Assembly (NCBI RefSeq): GCF_001612945.1
Contig: NZ_BDBK01000008.1
Span: forward strand, 620,001-684,000
DNA: 64,000 bases
Reading direction: 5' to 3'
From: Nocardia inohanensis NBRC 100128
GTDB lineage: Bacteria; Actinomycetota; Actinomycetes; Mycobacteriales; Mycobacteriaceae
Shown: positions 1-7,149 of the stretch, piece by piece
Position numbering within the stretch: the stretch's first letter is position 1
How the letters are laid out: each line of letters opens with the position of its first letter
The notes under the pieces: generated by a model
Told to the model about the DNA's origin: nothing
Database searches by the model: none
Seen by the model: only the letters and a program-made list of their open reading frames with translations
Position numbers and translations under genes: made by a program

Positions 1-362
1 ACGCCTACAAGCTCCCCAAGGAGACCGAGGCCGAGCAGACCGCGCGCACCGAGGCGATCACCGCCGCCCTGCTCGGCGCCGCCCGCGTCCCGGCCGCCGT
101 GGTCGCCGAGGCCGACGAAATCGTCTCCCTCGCAACCGAACTCCTCCCCATCGGCAACCCCAACGTGGTCACCGACATCGGCGCGGCCGCCGACTGCGCC
201 CGCGCCGCCGCCGCCAGCTCGCAGCTCAATATCGCCATCAACGTCGCTTCCCTGGGCACCGGTTCCGAACCCGAGTTCGCGCCGGTCCTCACCCAGATCG
301 ACGAGGTGATCGCCCGCGCCGACGCCCTGCACGCGGACGTGGTGGCGGCCATCGCCCGCTGA
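1..362 (+). CDS. Cyclodeaminase/cyclohydrolase family protein (C-terminal end)
   Basis: The reading frame is open from the left edge (first full codon at base 3) to a TGA at 360-362, so about 119 C-terminal residues are visible. The end is alanine-rich and helical, with the segment PIGNPNVVTDIGAAA and later SQLNIAINVASL. This matches the C-terminal helices of formiminotetrahydrofolate cyclodeaminase-like proteins (FTCD_C/FchA family), where the NPN..SD/TD-G segment is conserved. Members of the family convert 5-formimino-THF to methenyl-THF with release of ammonia. folD lies 1 kb away on the other strand, which fits one-carbon metabolism, and a hut operon lies 11 kb away. A strong terminator follows directly. 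The catalytic N-terminus is outside the window, so substrate cannot be judged. Confidence 0.75.
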   Translation, partial: AYKLPKETEAEQTARTEAITAALLGAARVPAAVVAEADEIVSLATELLPIGNPNVVTDIGAAADCARAAAASSQLNIAINVASLGTGSEPEFAPVLTQIDEVIARADALHADVVAAIAR

Positions 363-383
363 CCCGGACTCCGTTCGGACCTG

Positions 384-420
384 CGCGCCCGGCTCCCCAG
401 GAGCTGGGCGCGATTTTTTT
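384..420 (+). terminator. Rho-independent terminator after the cyclodeaminase gene
   Basis: A GC-rich stem of CGCGCCC plus GCTCC pairs with GGAGC plus GGGCGCG, with one mismatch and a CCA loop. The sequence A followed by seven T follows immediately. It lies 22 bases after the stop codon and has the classical intrinsic-terminator layout. Confidence 0.85.
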
Positions 421-578
421 CACCCTTCCGACCGGGAGGTTCTCTACCCGACACGGCCGGGACGGCATAGACCCCACGCCGTTGGGTAGGTCACGAAGCG
501 AGAACATTTCCGGTCGGCTCGGATCATCCGGTCATAGGCTGAGGATCCAGAACCACACCCTGGCGAAGGGATGGAACC

Positions 579-1328
579 ATGCGGAACGCGATTCGCATTC
601 TGATCGTGGGGACCGTGCTCGCGGCGGTGTCCGCGTTCGGATCGGGAGCCGCAGGCGCGGTTCTAGTTTCGTCGGATCTCCCGGCGGTGCAGGCGATTTC
701 GCCGGGGCCGGGGCAGACGGTAGGAATCGCCGCACCGGTGAGCGTGCGATTCTCCGAGCCGGTGACCGATCGGGCGCGAGCCGAACGATCCGTCACCGTG
801 AGCTCCGAAACCAGTCTGGCCGGGCACTTCTCCTGGGTAGACGACCGGAATCTGAGGTGGAGTCCGGCCGGATACCTGCCCGCTTCATCACCTATCACGG
901 TGTCAGCGGGTCGCCTGCACACTCAATTCCAAACCAACGGCGGTGTCTCCGCCGACGGTGACATGTCGAATCACACGTTCACCGTGTACATCGGCGGTGC
1001 TCCCGTGCGCACCATGCCCGCGTCCTACGGCAAGTCCGGCTGGGAGTCACCGAGCGGGACTTTCCCGGTGCTGGAACGCTTCCGGTCGGTCACCTTCGAT
1101 TCCCGGACCATCGGCATCCCGCTGAATTCACCCGAGGGGTACCTGATTCAGGGCGAGTTCGCCGAACGACTCACCTGGGGCGGGGTTTTCGTGCACTCCG
1201 CGCCGTGGTCGGTTGATTCCCAAGGCAACTCGAACGTCAGCCACGGCTGCGTGAATCTGGCGCCCGGTGACGCCGAATGGTTCTACGACAATGTCGGGAT
1301 CGGCGATCCCGTCACCCTGCACTGGTAG
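579..1328 (+). CDS. L,D-transpeptidase (YkuD domain) with Ig-like domain
   Basis: A secreted peptidoglycan cross-linking enzyme that forms 3-3 bonds between diaminopimelate residues of stem peptides. Residues 1 to about 27 are a signal peptide ending in GAAGA. Residues ~40-120 look like the immunoglobulin-like domain found in mycobacterial Ldt proteins. The YkuD catalytic domain fills residues ~130-249. The signature is visible: His206 in VFVHSAP, then SHGCVN with the nucleophile Cys224. There is no lipobox cysteine, and at 249 residues the protein is shorter than the ~400-residue LdtMt2 type, with one Ig domain rather than two. The start is supported by AAGGGATGG just upstream of the ATG. 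It is monocistronic, between two terminators. Beta-lactams of the carbapenem class are known to acylate this family. Confidence 0.9.
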   Translation: MRNAIRILIVGTVLAAVSAFGSGAAGAVLVSSDLPAVQAISPGPGQTVGIAAPVSVRFSEPVTDRARAERSVTVSSETSLAGHFSWVDDRNLRWSPAGYLPASSPITVSAGRLHTQFQTNGGVSADGDMSNHTFTVYIGGAPVRTMPASYGKSGWESPSGTFPVLERFRSVTFDSRTIGIPLNSPEGYLIQGEFAERLTWGGVFVHSAPWSVDSQGNSNVSHGCVNLAPGDAEWFYDNVGIGDPVTLHW

Positions 1329-1342
1329 TGCGCCGGTGAGCT

Positions 1343-1369
1343 GAGCCCGGGAACCGCGTTCCCGGGCTC
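1343..1369. terminator. Hairpin terminator between converging genes
   Basis: A perfect 12-bp stem (GAGCCCGGGAAC / GTTCCCGGGCTC) with a CGC loop lies between the converging transpeptidase and folD genes. There is no T-run, which is common for high-GC actinobacteria. It can serve either strand. Confidence 0.7.
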
Positions 1370-1377
1370 GCTGCCGC

Positions 1378-2226
1378 TCAGCGCGCGGATTCGGCCGCCT
1401 GCACCACGTGCCGCATGAGCAGCGCGGTGGTGACCGGTCCGACGCCGCCGGGCACCGGGCTCAGGGCCGACGCCTTGCCGGTCACGGCCGCGGCGTTCAC
1501 ATCGCCGGTGATATTGCCGTTCTCGTCCTCATTGGTGCCCACGTCGATGACCACCGCGCCCTCGCGCACATGGGCATCGGTGATCAGCCCCGCCCGTCCG
1601 ACCGCGGCCACCACCACGTCCGCGGCCGAGGTCACCGCCGGCAGGTCGGTGGTGCGGGAATGGCAGATGGTGACGGTCGCGTTCTCGGCCAGCAGCAGCT
1701 GAGCCAGCGGCTTGCCGACCACATTGGAGCGCCCGACCACCGCGACATGCTTACCGGCCAGCGCAACACCGTGGAACTTGGCCAGCTCCACCACGGCCTC
1801 GGAGGTCGCGGGCGGGAAGCCCGGCAGACCGGAGGAGAGCAGGCCCAGCGACAGCGGGCTCACCCCGTCCACATCCTTGGCCGCGGCGATGGCCGGGCTG
1901 ACGTCGTCCAGGCCGATGCCCTTGGGCAGCGGGGTCTGCAACATGATGGCGTCCACGGACGCGTCGGCCGAGAGTTCGGTGAGCTTGGCGCGAATCTCCT
2001 CGACGGTGGCGTCGAGGCCGAGATCCACGTTCTCGCAAGCGATTCCATTGCGTTCGGCGGCGCGGTTGAGCGACTTCACGTACCAGGCGCTGGCCGGATC
2101 GTCATTGGCGATCACCAGCGCCAGCCGCGGGGCGGACCCGGCTTCGGTGAGCGCGGCGGCGCGCTGCTTGGTGTCGGCGTTGATGGCGGCGGCGAGTTCC
2201 TTGCCGATGAGCGAAGTCGTATCCAC
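1378..2226 (-). CDS. folD: Bifunctional methylene-THF dehydrogenase / methenyl-THF cyclohydrolase
   Basis: Cytosolic one-carbon enzyme that interconverts 5,10-methylene-THF, 5,10-methenyl-THF and 10-formyl-THF using NADP. Family motifs are seen in order: YVKSLNRAAE with the catalytic lysine, QTPLPKGI, the dinucleotide-binding stretch VVGRSNVVGKP, and PVPGGVGPVT near the C-terminus. From the GTG at 2226 (VDTTSLIGKEL) it is 282 residues, the normal length. An in-frame ATG at 2265 would add 13 residues with no family similarity, so I prefer the GTG. It is a single gene on the minus strand that converges on the transpeptidase and diverges from the YdcF-like gene. Confidence 0.93.
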   Translation of the reverse strand: MDTTSLIGKELAAAINADTKQRAAALTEAGSAPRLALVIANDDPASAWYVKSLNRAAERNGIACENVDLGLDATVEEIRAKLTELSADASVDAIMLQTPLPKGIGLDDVSPAIAAAKDVDGVSPLSLGLLSSGLPGFPPATSEAVVELAKFHGVALAGKHVAVVGRSNVVGKPLAQLLLAENATVTICHSRTTDLPAVTSAADVVVAAVGRAGLITDAHVREGAVVIDVGTNEDENGNITGDVNAAAVTGKASALSPVPGGVGPVTTALLMRHVVQAAESAR

Positions 2227-2461
2227 GGGGTCACAGCCTATCGGGCCGGTCGCAGGCCCTCGCACGCGACGCGGACGGCGGGCGTTCGCGCGCGTTCCCG
2301 GCCGAGATCGCGCTCAAACCCTCGAAAATCACTTCGGCAAATACCCGACAACCGCGGTGGTCAGTCGTATCGTGTCCCCATTCGGTACCGAGCCAATATC
2401 CAGCAAAGCGAGCAGATAGCCAGCAGCAAGCGTGCGTGACCCCTCCGAAAGGTCGACAGCA

Positions 2462-3322
2462 GTGCAGATCGCCAGGCGTTTACCCACTTTCCTCGTGGCC
2501 ACCGCGGCCGCATTGACCCTGTTGGCACCGGGCACCGCCCACGCCGACCCGGAACCGCTCTACAACTCGGCGCAGGAGAACTTCACCGACGGCGACGAAG
2601 CCGCGGGCCTGGCCGACCTGCGCCAACTGCTCGCCGAATCGCCCGACGACACGCATGCGCTGTCCTTGCAGGCGATCTGGTCGGATTACACCGGCGACTT
2701 CGTCACCCGCGAGCTCGCGCTGAACCGGCTGCAAGGACTGGATCCCAAGCTGGCCGACGGCACCCGCACGGTGTTCCGGGCGGTCGGCGCGGGAGTCGGC
2801 ACCCTGCCCAATCCGATTCCGGCCATTGCCGGTCCGCAGACCGGGATCGCGGTCTGCGGCTACGGGCTGCTGCCCGACGGTGCCATGCGCCCGGAACTGG
2901 TGAACCGCTTGCAGGCGGCCTGGTTGCAGGCCATCGCCTCCCCCATGTCGCCGATTCTGGTGAGCGGCGGCAACCCGCAGAACGGGATCACCGAGGCCGC
3001 GGCCATGCAGGGCTGGCTGATCGGGCACGGCATTCCGGCCAGCCGCATCGTCGCCGATCATCGCGCCGGATCGACGGTCCAGAACGCCCTGTTCGGCAGC
3101 GCCCTGCTGCGCGAGGCGGGCGCGACCAGCGCGATCGTGGTGACCTCCCCCAACCACATTCGCCGCGCGGTCGCCGACTTCATCGTGGCGGGCATGCCGG
3201 TGGTCGGCGCGACCACCTCCCTCGAGCAACTGGTCTCCCAGCTGCCCCCGCCGGCCCGCAGCAGCCAGCGCGGCATCTACCTCGACGCCACCCGCACCCT
3301 CCGCCTCCCCACCGAACGCTGA
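2462..3322 (+). CDS. Secreted YdcF/DUF218-family protein
   Basis: A probable exported protein of the DUF218 (YdcF/ElyC-like) family. A signal peptide (QIARRLPTFLVATAAALTLL, ending THA) is followed by a short helical, TPR-like stretch (~residues 30-100) and then the DUF218 fold. In that fold VCGYGLLPDG, SGGNPQNGITEA and VTSPNHIRRA mark the conserved polar clusters. Members act in envelope metabolism, but the reaction is not settled. GTG 2462 is chosen because GAAAGG lies about 9 bases upstream and the signal peptide then begins at once; GTG 2432 is an alternative adding ten polar residues. A terminator follows the stop. Confidence 0.8.
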   Translation: MQIARRLPTFLVATAAALTLLAPGTAHADPEPLYNSAQENFTDGDEAAGLADLRQLLAESPDDTHALSLQAIWSDYTGDFVTRELALNRLQGLDPKLADGTRTVFRAVGAGVGTLPNPIPAIAGPQTGIAVCGYGLLPDGAMRPELVNRLQAAWLQAIASPMSPILVSGGNPQNGITEAAAMQGWLIGHGIPASRIVADHRAGSTVQNALFGSALLREAGATSAIVVTSPNHIRRAVADFIVAGMPVVGATTSLEQLVSQLPPPARSSQRGIYLDATRTLRLPTER

Positions 3323-3335
3323 CCGCTTCGCCGCG

Positions 3336-3375
3336 ATCCGGACCTGCCATCTCATGCCGACAGGTCCGGATTTTT
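3336..3375 (+). terminator. Rho-independent terminator after the YdcF-like gene
   Basis: A perfect 11-bp stem ATCCGGACCTG / CAGGTCCGGAT with a 14-base loop is followed by a run of T. It lies 13 bases after the stop codon at 3322. Confidence 0.88.
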
Positions 3376-3478
3376 GCGCGTCACAGCACGCCCGAACCAA
3401 GTCACGCCGGCTGCCCGCCCTGTCTCGACGACCGCCCCGGCATGCTGGACACCGCCCCCGGGCGTGCACAATGACTCG

Positions 3479-4309
3479 GTGAGCGCTCCCGACACCGACA
3501 TCCGAGACACTGACACGCTGGTCGCCCGGCTGCGGGCAGCGGGGTGCGTCTTCGCGGAGGACGAGGCGGCGCTGTTGCGGTCCGCGACCACCGATCCGGT
3601 CGAGCTGGAAACGCTTGTCGTCCAGCGCATCGCGGGGTTCCCGCTCGAGCATCTGCTGGGCTGGGCCGAGTTCCGCGGTCGCCGTTACGAGGTCGCGGCC
3701 GAGGTTTTCGTGCCGCGCCAGCGCACGGGATTCCTGGTCGAGCAGGCAGTTGCGCTCGGCAGCAACAGGATTCACTCGACCTCCGGCGGGCACAGCCTGG
3801 TCGTACTCGATATGTGCTGCGGGTGTGGCGCGTTGGGAGCGGCACTGGCGTCGGAACTTCGGGCCGAAGGGGTCGGCGTCGAGTTGACCGCCGCCGATAT
3901 CGAACCGGCCGCGGTCACTTGTGCGCGGCGGAATGTCGAGCCGCTCGGTGGGCGGGTTTTCGAAGGGGATCTGTTCGAGCCGGTGCCCGCGGATCTGGCC
4001 GGCCGCGTCGATATTCTGCTCGCGAACACTCCCTACGTGCCTTCTGCCGAAATCGCCTGGATGCCACCGGAAGCGCGTGATCACGAGCCACGCCGCGCGC
4101 TGGACGGCGGGGCGGACGGGCTCGATATTCTGCGCCGGATCGCGGCCGTCGCCACATATTGGCTCGCACCCGGCGGTCATCTGCTCGTCGAGGAGAGCGA
4201 GGAGCAGGCCCCGCACGCGGCCGAAGTCATGCGCGAGCACGGACTGGCGGCACGAATCGCGGAGGATGACGAAATCGGCGCGACCGTTGTGATCGGTACG
4301 CGCGCATGA
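3479..4309 (+). CDS. HemK/PrmC-like protein N5-glutamine methyltransferase (variant)
   Basis: A class I SAM-dependent methyltransferase of the HemK/PrmC group. An N-terminal helical part (to about residue 95, with AGFPLEHLLGWAEFRGR) precedes the Rossmann domain. The SAM motif I reads LDMCCGCGALG. The catalytic motif IV is NTPY rather than the canonical NPPY that binds the target glutamine. PrmC methylates the GGQ glutamine of release factors, but the NTPY change and separation from prfA suggest a divergent paralogue. The chosen GTG 3479 gives 276 residues; the frame is open back to 3374, but those 35 residues are low-complexity. The stop overlaps the next gene by four bases (ATGA), implying coupling. 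Confidence 0.8.
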   Translation: MSAPDTDIRDTDTLVARLRAAGCVFAEDEAALLRSATTDPVELETLVVQRIAGFPLEHLLGWAEFRGRRYEVAAEVFVPRQRTGFLVEQAVALGSNRIHSTSGGHSLVVLDMCCGCGALGAALASELRAEGVGVELTAADIEPAAVTCARRNVEPLGGRVFEGDLFEPVPADLAGRVDILLANTPYVPSAEIAWMPPEARDHEPRRALDGGADGLDILRRIAAVATYWLAPGGHLLVEESEEQAPHAAEVMREHGLAARIAEDDEIGATVVIGTRA

Positions 4310-5019
4310 TGATTCGCGGGATTCTCTTCGATATCGATGACACCCTCATCGATTATTCGGCCACGGCGCGGATCGGGATTCTGCGGCATCTGGAGGCGGA
4401 GGGACTGCTCGAGCGGTTCGACTCCCCCGATGCGGCGGTGGCGTTGTGGCGGGAGCTGGAGGAGCAGGAGTATCCGCGGTTCCTCGCCGGTGAGCTGACC
4501 TTCAAGGGACAGCAGATGGTGCGCACGGAGCGGCTGCTGGCTTATCTCGGTGTGGCCGTGACCGATCCGGAATCCTGGTTCGCCCGTTATGCGGCCCGCC
4601 GGGACACCGCCTGGAGTGCGTTCCCGGATGTCGCCCCGGCATTGAGCGAGCTGGCGGGAACAACGGCGCTGGGCGTCGTGTCGAACTCCTCACGCGACCA
4701 TCAGCTGGGGAAGCTTCAAGCCGTCGGCCTGGCAGCGCATTTCGGCGAGGCCGTGCTGTGCTCATCGGAATTCGGTGTAGCCAAACCGGATCCGAGCATC
4801 TTCCACGCGGGCTGCGAGCTCCTGGGCCTGCCACCCGAGCAGGTCGCCTACGTCGGGGACCGCTTCGATATCGACGGCATCGGCGCGAGAGACGCCGGCC
4901 TGCACGCCTTCTGGCTGAACCGCGCCGCCGATCGCGTCGAAGTGCTGGACGGCGTGACCGTCATTCCCTCACTGGCTCGACTGCGCGCCGCCTACGCTGC
5001 CGGTTCCCGGCCAGCGTAA
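4306..5019 (+). CDS. HAD-superfamily hydrolase (subfamily IA)
   Basis: A soluble phosphatase-type HAD enzyme of 237 residues. All four motifs are visible: FDIDDTL with nucleophile Asp9 and acid/base Asp11, SNSS (motif II), the lysine of VAKPDPSIF (motif III) and VGDRFDIDG (motif IV). The helical cap inserted after motif I fits subfamily IA. Substrate cannot be told from sequence; phosphoglycolate- or haloacid-type members look alike. It is translationally coupled to the methyltransferase upstream through an ATGA overlap. Its 3' end is overlapped on the opposite strand by a possible small membrane peptide gene. Confidence 0.88.
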   Translation: MMIRGILFDIDDTLIDYSATARIGILRHLEAEGLLERFDSPDAAVALWRELEEQEYPRFLAGELTFKGQQMVRTERLLAYLGVAVTDPESWFARYAARRDTAWSAFPDVAPALSELAGTTALGVVSNSSRDHQLGKLQAVGLAAHFGEAVLCSSEFGVAKPDPSIFHAGCELLGLPPEQVAYVGDRFDIDGIGARDAGLHAFWLNRAADRVEVLDGVTVIPSLARLRAAYAAGSRPA

Positions 5020-5074
5020 CGGTGACGATGGCCGCCACCACCGGCGCCACGACCACGATCAGCATTCCGATCAT
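4961..5074 (-). CDS. Possible 37-residue single-pass membrane peptide
   Basis: A short frame on the minus strand starts at ATG 5074 (MIGMLIVVVAPVVAAIV) and ends with TGA at 4963-4961. GGGAAAGG lies eight bases upstream of the ATG, a good ribosome-binding site. The product would be one hydrophobic helix of about 22 residues followed by a strongly basic tail (NRQRRRR), the usual form of an N-out/C-in micropeptide. It lies 68 bases downstream of the alpha/beta hydrolase gene and may be its last cistron. The last 59 bases overlap the 3' end of the HAD gene on the other strand. It is unconfirmed because it is below the length where codon statistics help. Confidence 0.45.
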   Translation of the reverse strand: MIGMLIVVVAPVVAAIVTVTLAGNRQRRRRAVEPVRE

Positions 5075-5142
5075 CGCACTCACCTTTCCCGATTGTCGTG
5101 ATGCGTATCGACAGAGCGCCGACGCGTGTTAATCGCCGCAGG

Positions 5143-6186
5143 TCAACCTCGCGATCGGACGAAATCCGTTTGGGCGGTGAGGGATCCGGGCGCGAAGACC
5201 TTGCGCGGGGCGAGCACGCCGACGCACAGGCCCAGCAGCTCACTGTCCTCGACCCGGGTGCGCGCCATGCTGTGATTCGCGCCGGCGATGTGCACGACCT
5301 CGACGCTACCGCCCAGCATTTCCCGATAGACCCGCTCGGTCTCGGCGATATCGACATTGCGATCGTTGCTCGCGAGCAGCAACAGCACCGGGATCCCGCG
5401 GCCGCCCAGCGCGGCGAGGTCGGCGGTGGCATCGGCGGTGAAGTTTTTCGACACGAACGTCCAGCGGTCACGCGACATCGGCTGTGACGCACCGGAATTC
5501 GCGAGGTACTCGTCATAGTCCGCACCGTCGCGCAACAGGGTGCGGGTGCGGTCGCTGACCGCGATGGCCTCCGCTCGCCGCCCCGGACTCGCCCCCTCGC
5601 GGCCGAGTTCGGCGAGCAGGTTGAAGCGACCCTGCCGCAGCCAGTTGATCGCCGGTGACACCGCGATGGCGAATCGGATGCGCGGCACCGTGTTCGCCAC
5701 TTGCGGGAACACCCAGCCGCCCTGACTGGCCGCCCACAGCCCGATGCGGTCGCCGTCGACACCGGGCTGGGTCCGGACCCAGGAGATGGCCTGTCCGGCC
5801 TCCACCGCCCGATCGTGCAGGCTCTGCTCGAGCCAATTCCCTGACGAACCACCCACCCCGGGCTTGCTCCAGGACAGCGAGGCGTACCCGGCGGCCGCCA
5901 GCGCCTCCCAAATGGGCCGGTAGAACCCGTCATCGGTCGCTTCCATCGGCCCGTCACCGTGCAGGAAGACGATCACCCCGACGGGTTGCTCGGCGTCAGC
6001 GGGCAGCGCCAGTACACCGGAGAGGGTGCCGCCGGTCACCGGAATCGACACCTCGCGTTCGCGCAGACCGCGGTAGGTATTGCCGACGATCGTAGTGACC
6101 ACGAGCACGACGGCGACCACCAGCAAAGTGGCGGTCGCGCAACGCACCCATCGGTTTCGCACCAACGATCGCAAATAGTTCAACAC
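5143..6186 (-). CDS. Membrane-anchored alpha/beta hydrolase
   Basis: An alpha/beta-hydrolase of 347 residues with one N-terminal transmembrane helix (residues ~13-35, ATATLLVVAVVLVVTTIVG), so the enzyme domain probably faces outside. The oxyanion region is VFLHGDGP. The nucleophile elbow is ASQGG, with Ser in the expected place although the first Gly is Ala. The histidine is in GANHSMAR near the C-terminus. The layout resembles the acyl-peptidase/dienelactone-hydrolase-like group of secreted esterases; substrate is unknown. It probably starts its own transcript: a hairpin separates it from the SDR/aldehyde dehydrogenase pair upstream. Confidence 0.85.
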   Translation of the reverse strand: MLNYLRSLVRNRWVRCATATLLVVAVVLVVTTIVGNTYRGLREREVSIPVTGGTLSGVLALPADAEQPVGVIVFLHGDGPMEATDDGFYRPIWEALAAAGYASLSWSKPGVGGSSGNWLEQSLHDRAVEAGQAISWVRTQPGVDGDRIGLWAASQGGWVFPQVANTVPRIRFAIAVSPAINWLRQGRFNLLAELGREGASPGRRAEAIAVSDRTRTLLRDGADYDEYLANSGASQPMSRDRWTFVSKNFTADATADLAALGGRGIPVLLLLASNDRNVDIAETERVYREMLGGSVEVVHIAGANHSMARTRVEDSELLGLCVGVLAPRKVFAPGSLTAQTDFVRSRG

Positions 6187-6244
6187 ATTGACGATCGTAG
6201 ACTATATGAACGTTCCGAGCGATGAGCGTTGCCGTGACACACCA

Positions 6245-6276
6245 CGGGCCCGTGCGGAGAACTCCACACGGGCCCG
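6245..6276 (-). terminator. Hairpin terminator downstream of the SDR gene
   Basis: A perfect 10-bp stem CGGGCCCGTG / CACGGGCCCG with a 12-base loop lies just after the SDR stop codon (minus strand). There is no T-run. It separates the SDR/dehydrogenase pair from the hydrolase gene. Confidence 0.65.
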
Positions 6277-6288
6277 CGACGCGAATCC

Positions 6289-7116
6289 CTATTTGCGACC
6301 GGTGAATTCGTCCATCGAGTGGTAGACGCCCACCGTATTGAGGTAGAAGTCGCGCACCTTCAGCGGCAACAGGCCGGAGATCGCCCGGTTGAGCTTGGAG
6401 GTCCAGGGCAGCACCACCAGCGGCGAGCCCTTCTTCATCTCGTTCCAGGAGGTGTCGACGACCTCTTCCTGCTCGAGGATCGGGGTGAACCAGAAACCCT
6501 TGGCGCCGTCGAACATTCCGGTGTTGATGTAGGTGGGGCACACCGTGGTGAAGGTGACGTGGTGGTTGCCGGACTGCTCCAGCTCCAGGCGCACCGAATC
6601 CGACCAGCCCAGTGCCGCCCACTTGGAGGCGGCGTAGACGCTCATGCGCGGGTTGGCGACCAGGCCGGCCGAGGAGGCGATGTTCAGCACCCGCGCCTCG
6701 GTGCCCTTGTTCGCCACCATCCCGGGCAGGAATTCCAGGGTGATGTACATGGGCGCAAGGGAATTGATGGCCATGGTCTTGTCGATGTCGGCCTTGTTGC
6801 TGGTCTCCCAGAAGTAACCGTTGCCGCGCACGATGCCGGCATTGTTGACCAGAACGTCGATGCCGCCGACCTCCCCGCGCACGGTCGCGCCCGCCTCGGC
6901 GATGGCGTCGCGATCGGACACGTCGACCACATAGTGGTGGATGCGGCTGCCGCCCAGCGCGGCCAGCTCGGCCGCGGTCTCCTTGAGCGCCTCCTCGTTG
7001 ATGTCCCACAGCACCACGTCGCCGGCGCGCTCACGCACCGCCCGCTGCGCGAAGGACTTGCCCAGCCCCATCGCGGCACCGGTGACCAGGACCTTCTTGC
7101 CCTCGACCGTCTTCAT
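6289..7116 (-). CDS. Short-chain dehydrogenase/reductase
   Basis: A classical SDR of 275 residues, NAD(P)-dependent. The cofactor motif is TGAAMGLGKSFA, followed by VLWDINEE (an acidic residue after beta-2 favours NAD), the NNAG motif, the catalytic Ser in IASSAG and YAASK with Tyr and Lys. The long C-terminal part resembles retinol/steroid dehydrogenase-like SDRs, where it gives membrane association. It lies 33 bases downstream of an aldehyde dehydrogenase gene on the same strand, so the two probably oxidise an alcohol to aldehyde to acid in sequence. The divergent TetR regulator and tandem operator upstream probably control both. Substrate is not known. Confidence 0.88.
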   Translation of the reverse strand: MKTVEGKKVLVTGAAMGLGKSFAQRAVRERAGDVVLWDINEEALKETAAELAALGGSRIHHYVVDVSDRDAIAEAGATVRGEVGGIDVLVNNAGIVRGNGYFWETSNKADIDKTMAINSLAPMYITLEFLPGMVANKGTEARVLNIASSAGLVANPRMSVYAASKWAALGWSDSVRLELEQSGNHHVTFTTVCPTYINTGMFDGAKGFWFTPILEQEEVVDTSWNEMKKGSPLVVLPWTSKLNRAISGLLPLKVRDFYLNTVGVYHSMDEFTGRK

Positions 7117-7149
7117 ACCCTGGAGTACCCCTGTCTCGTGTTCAGCAGA

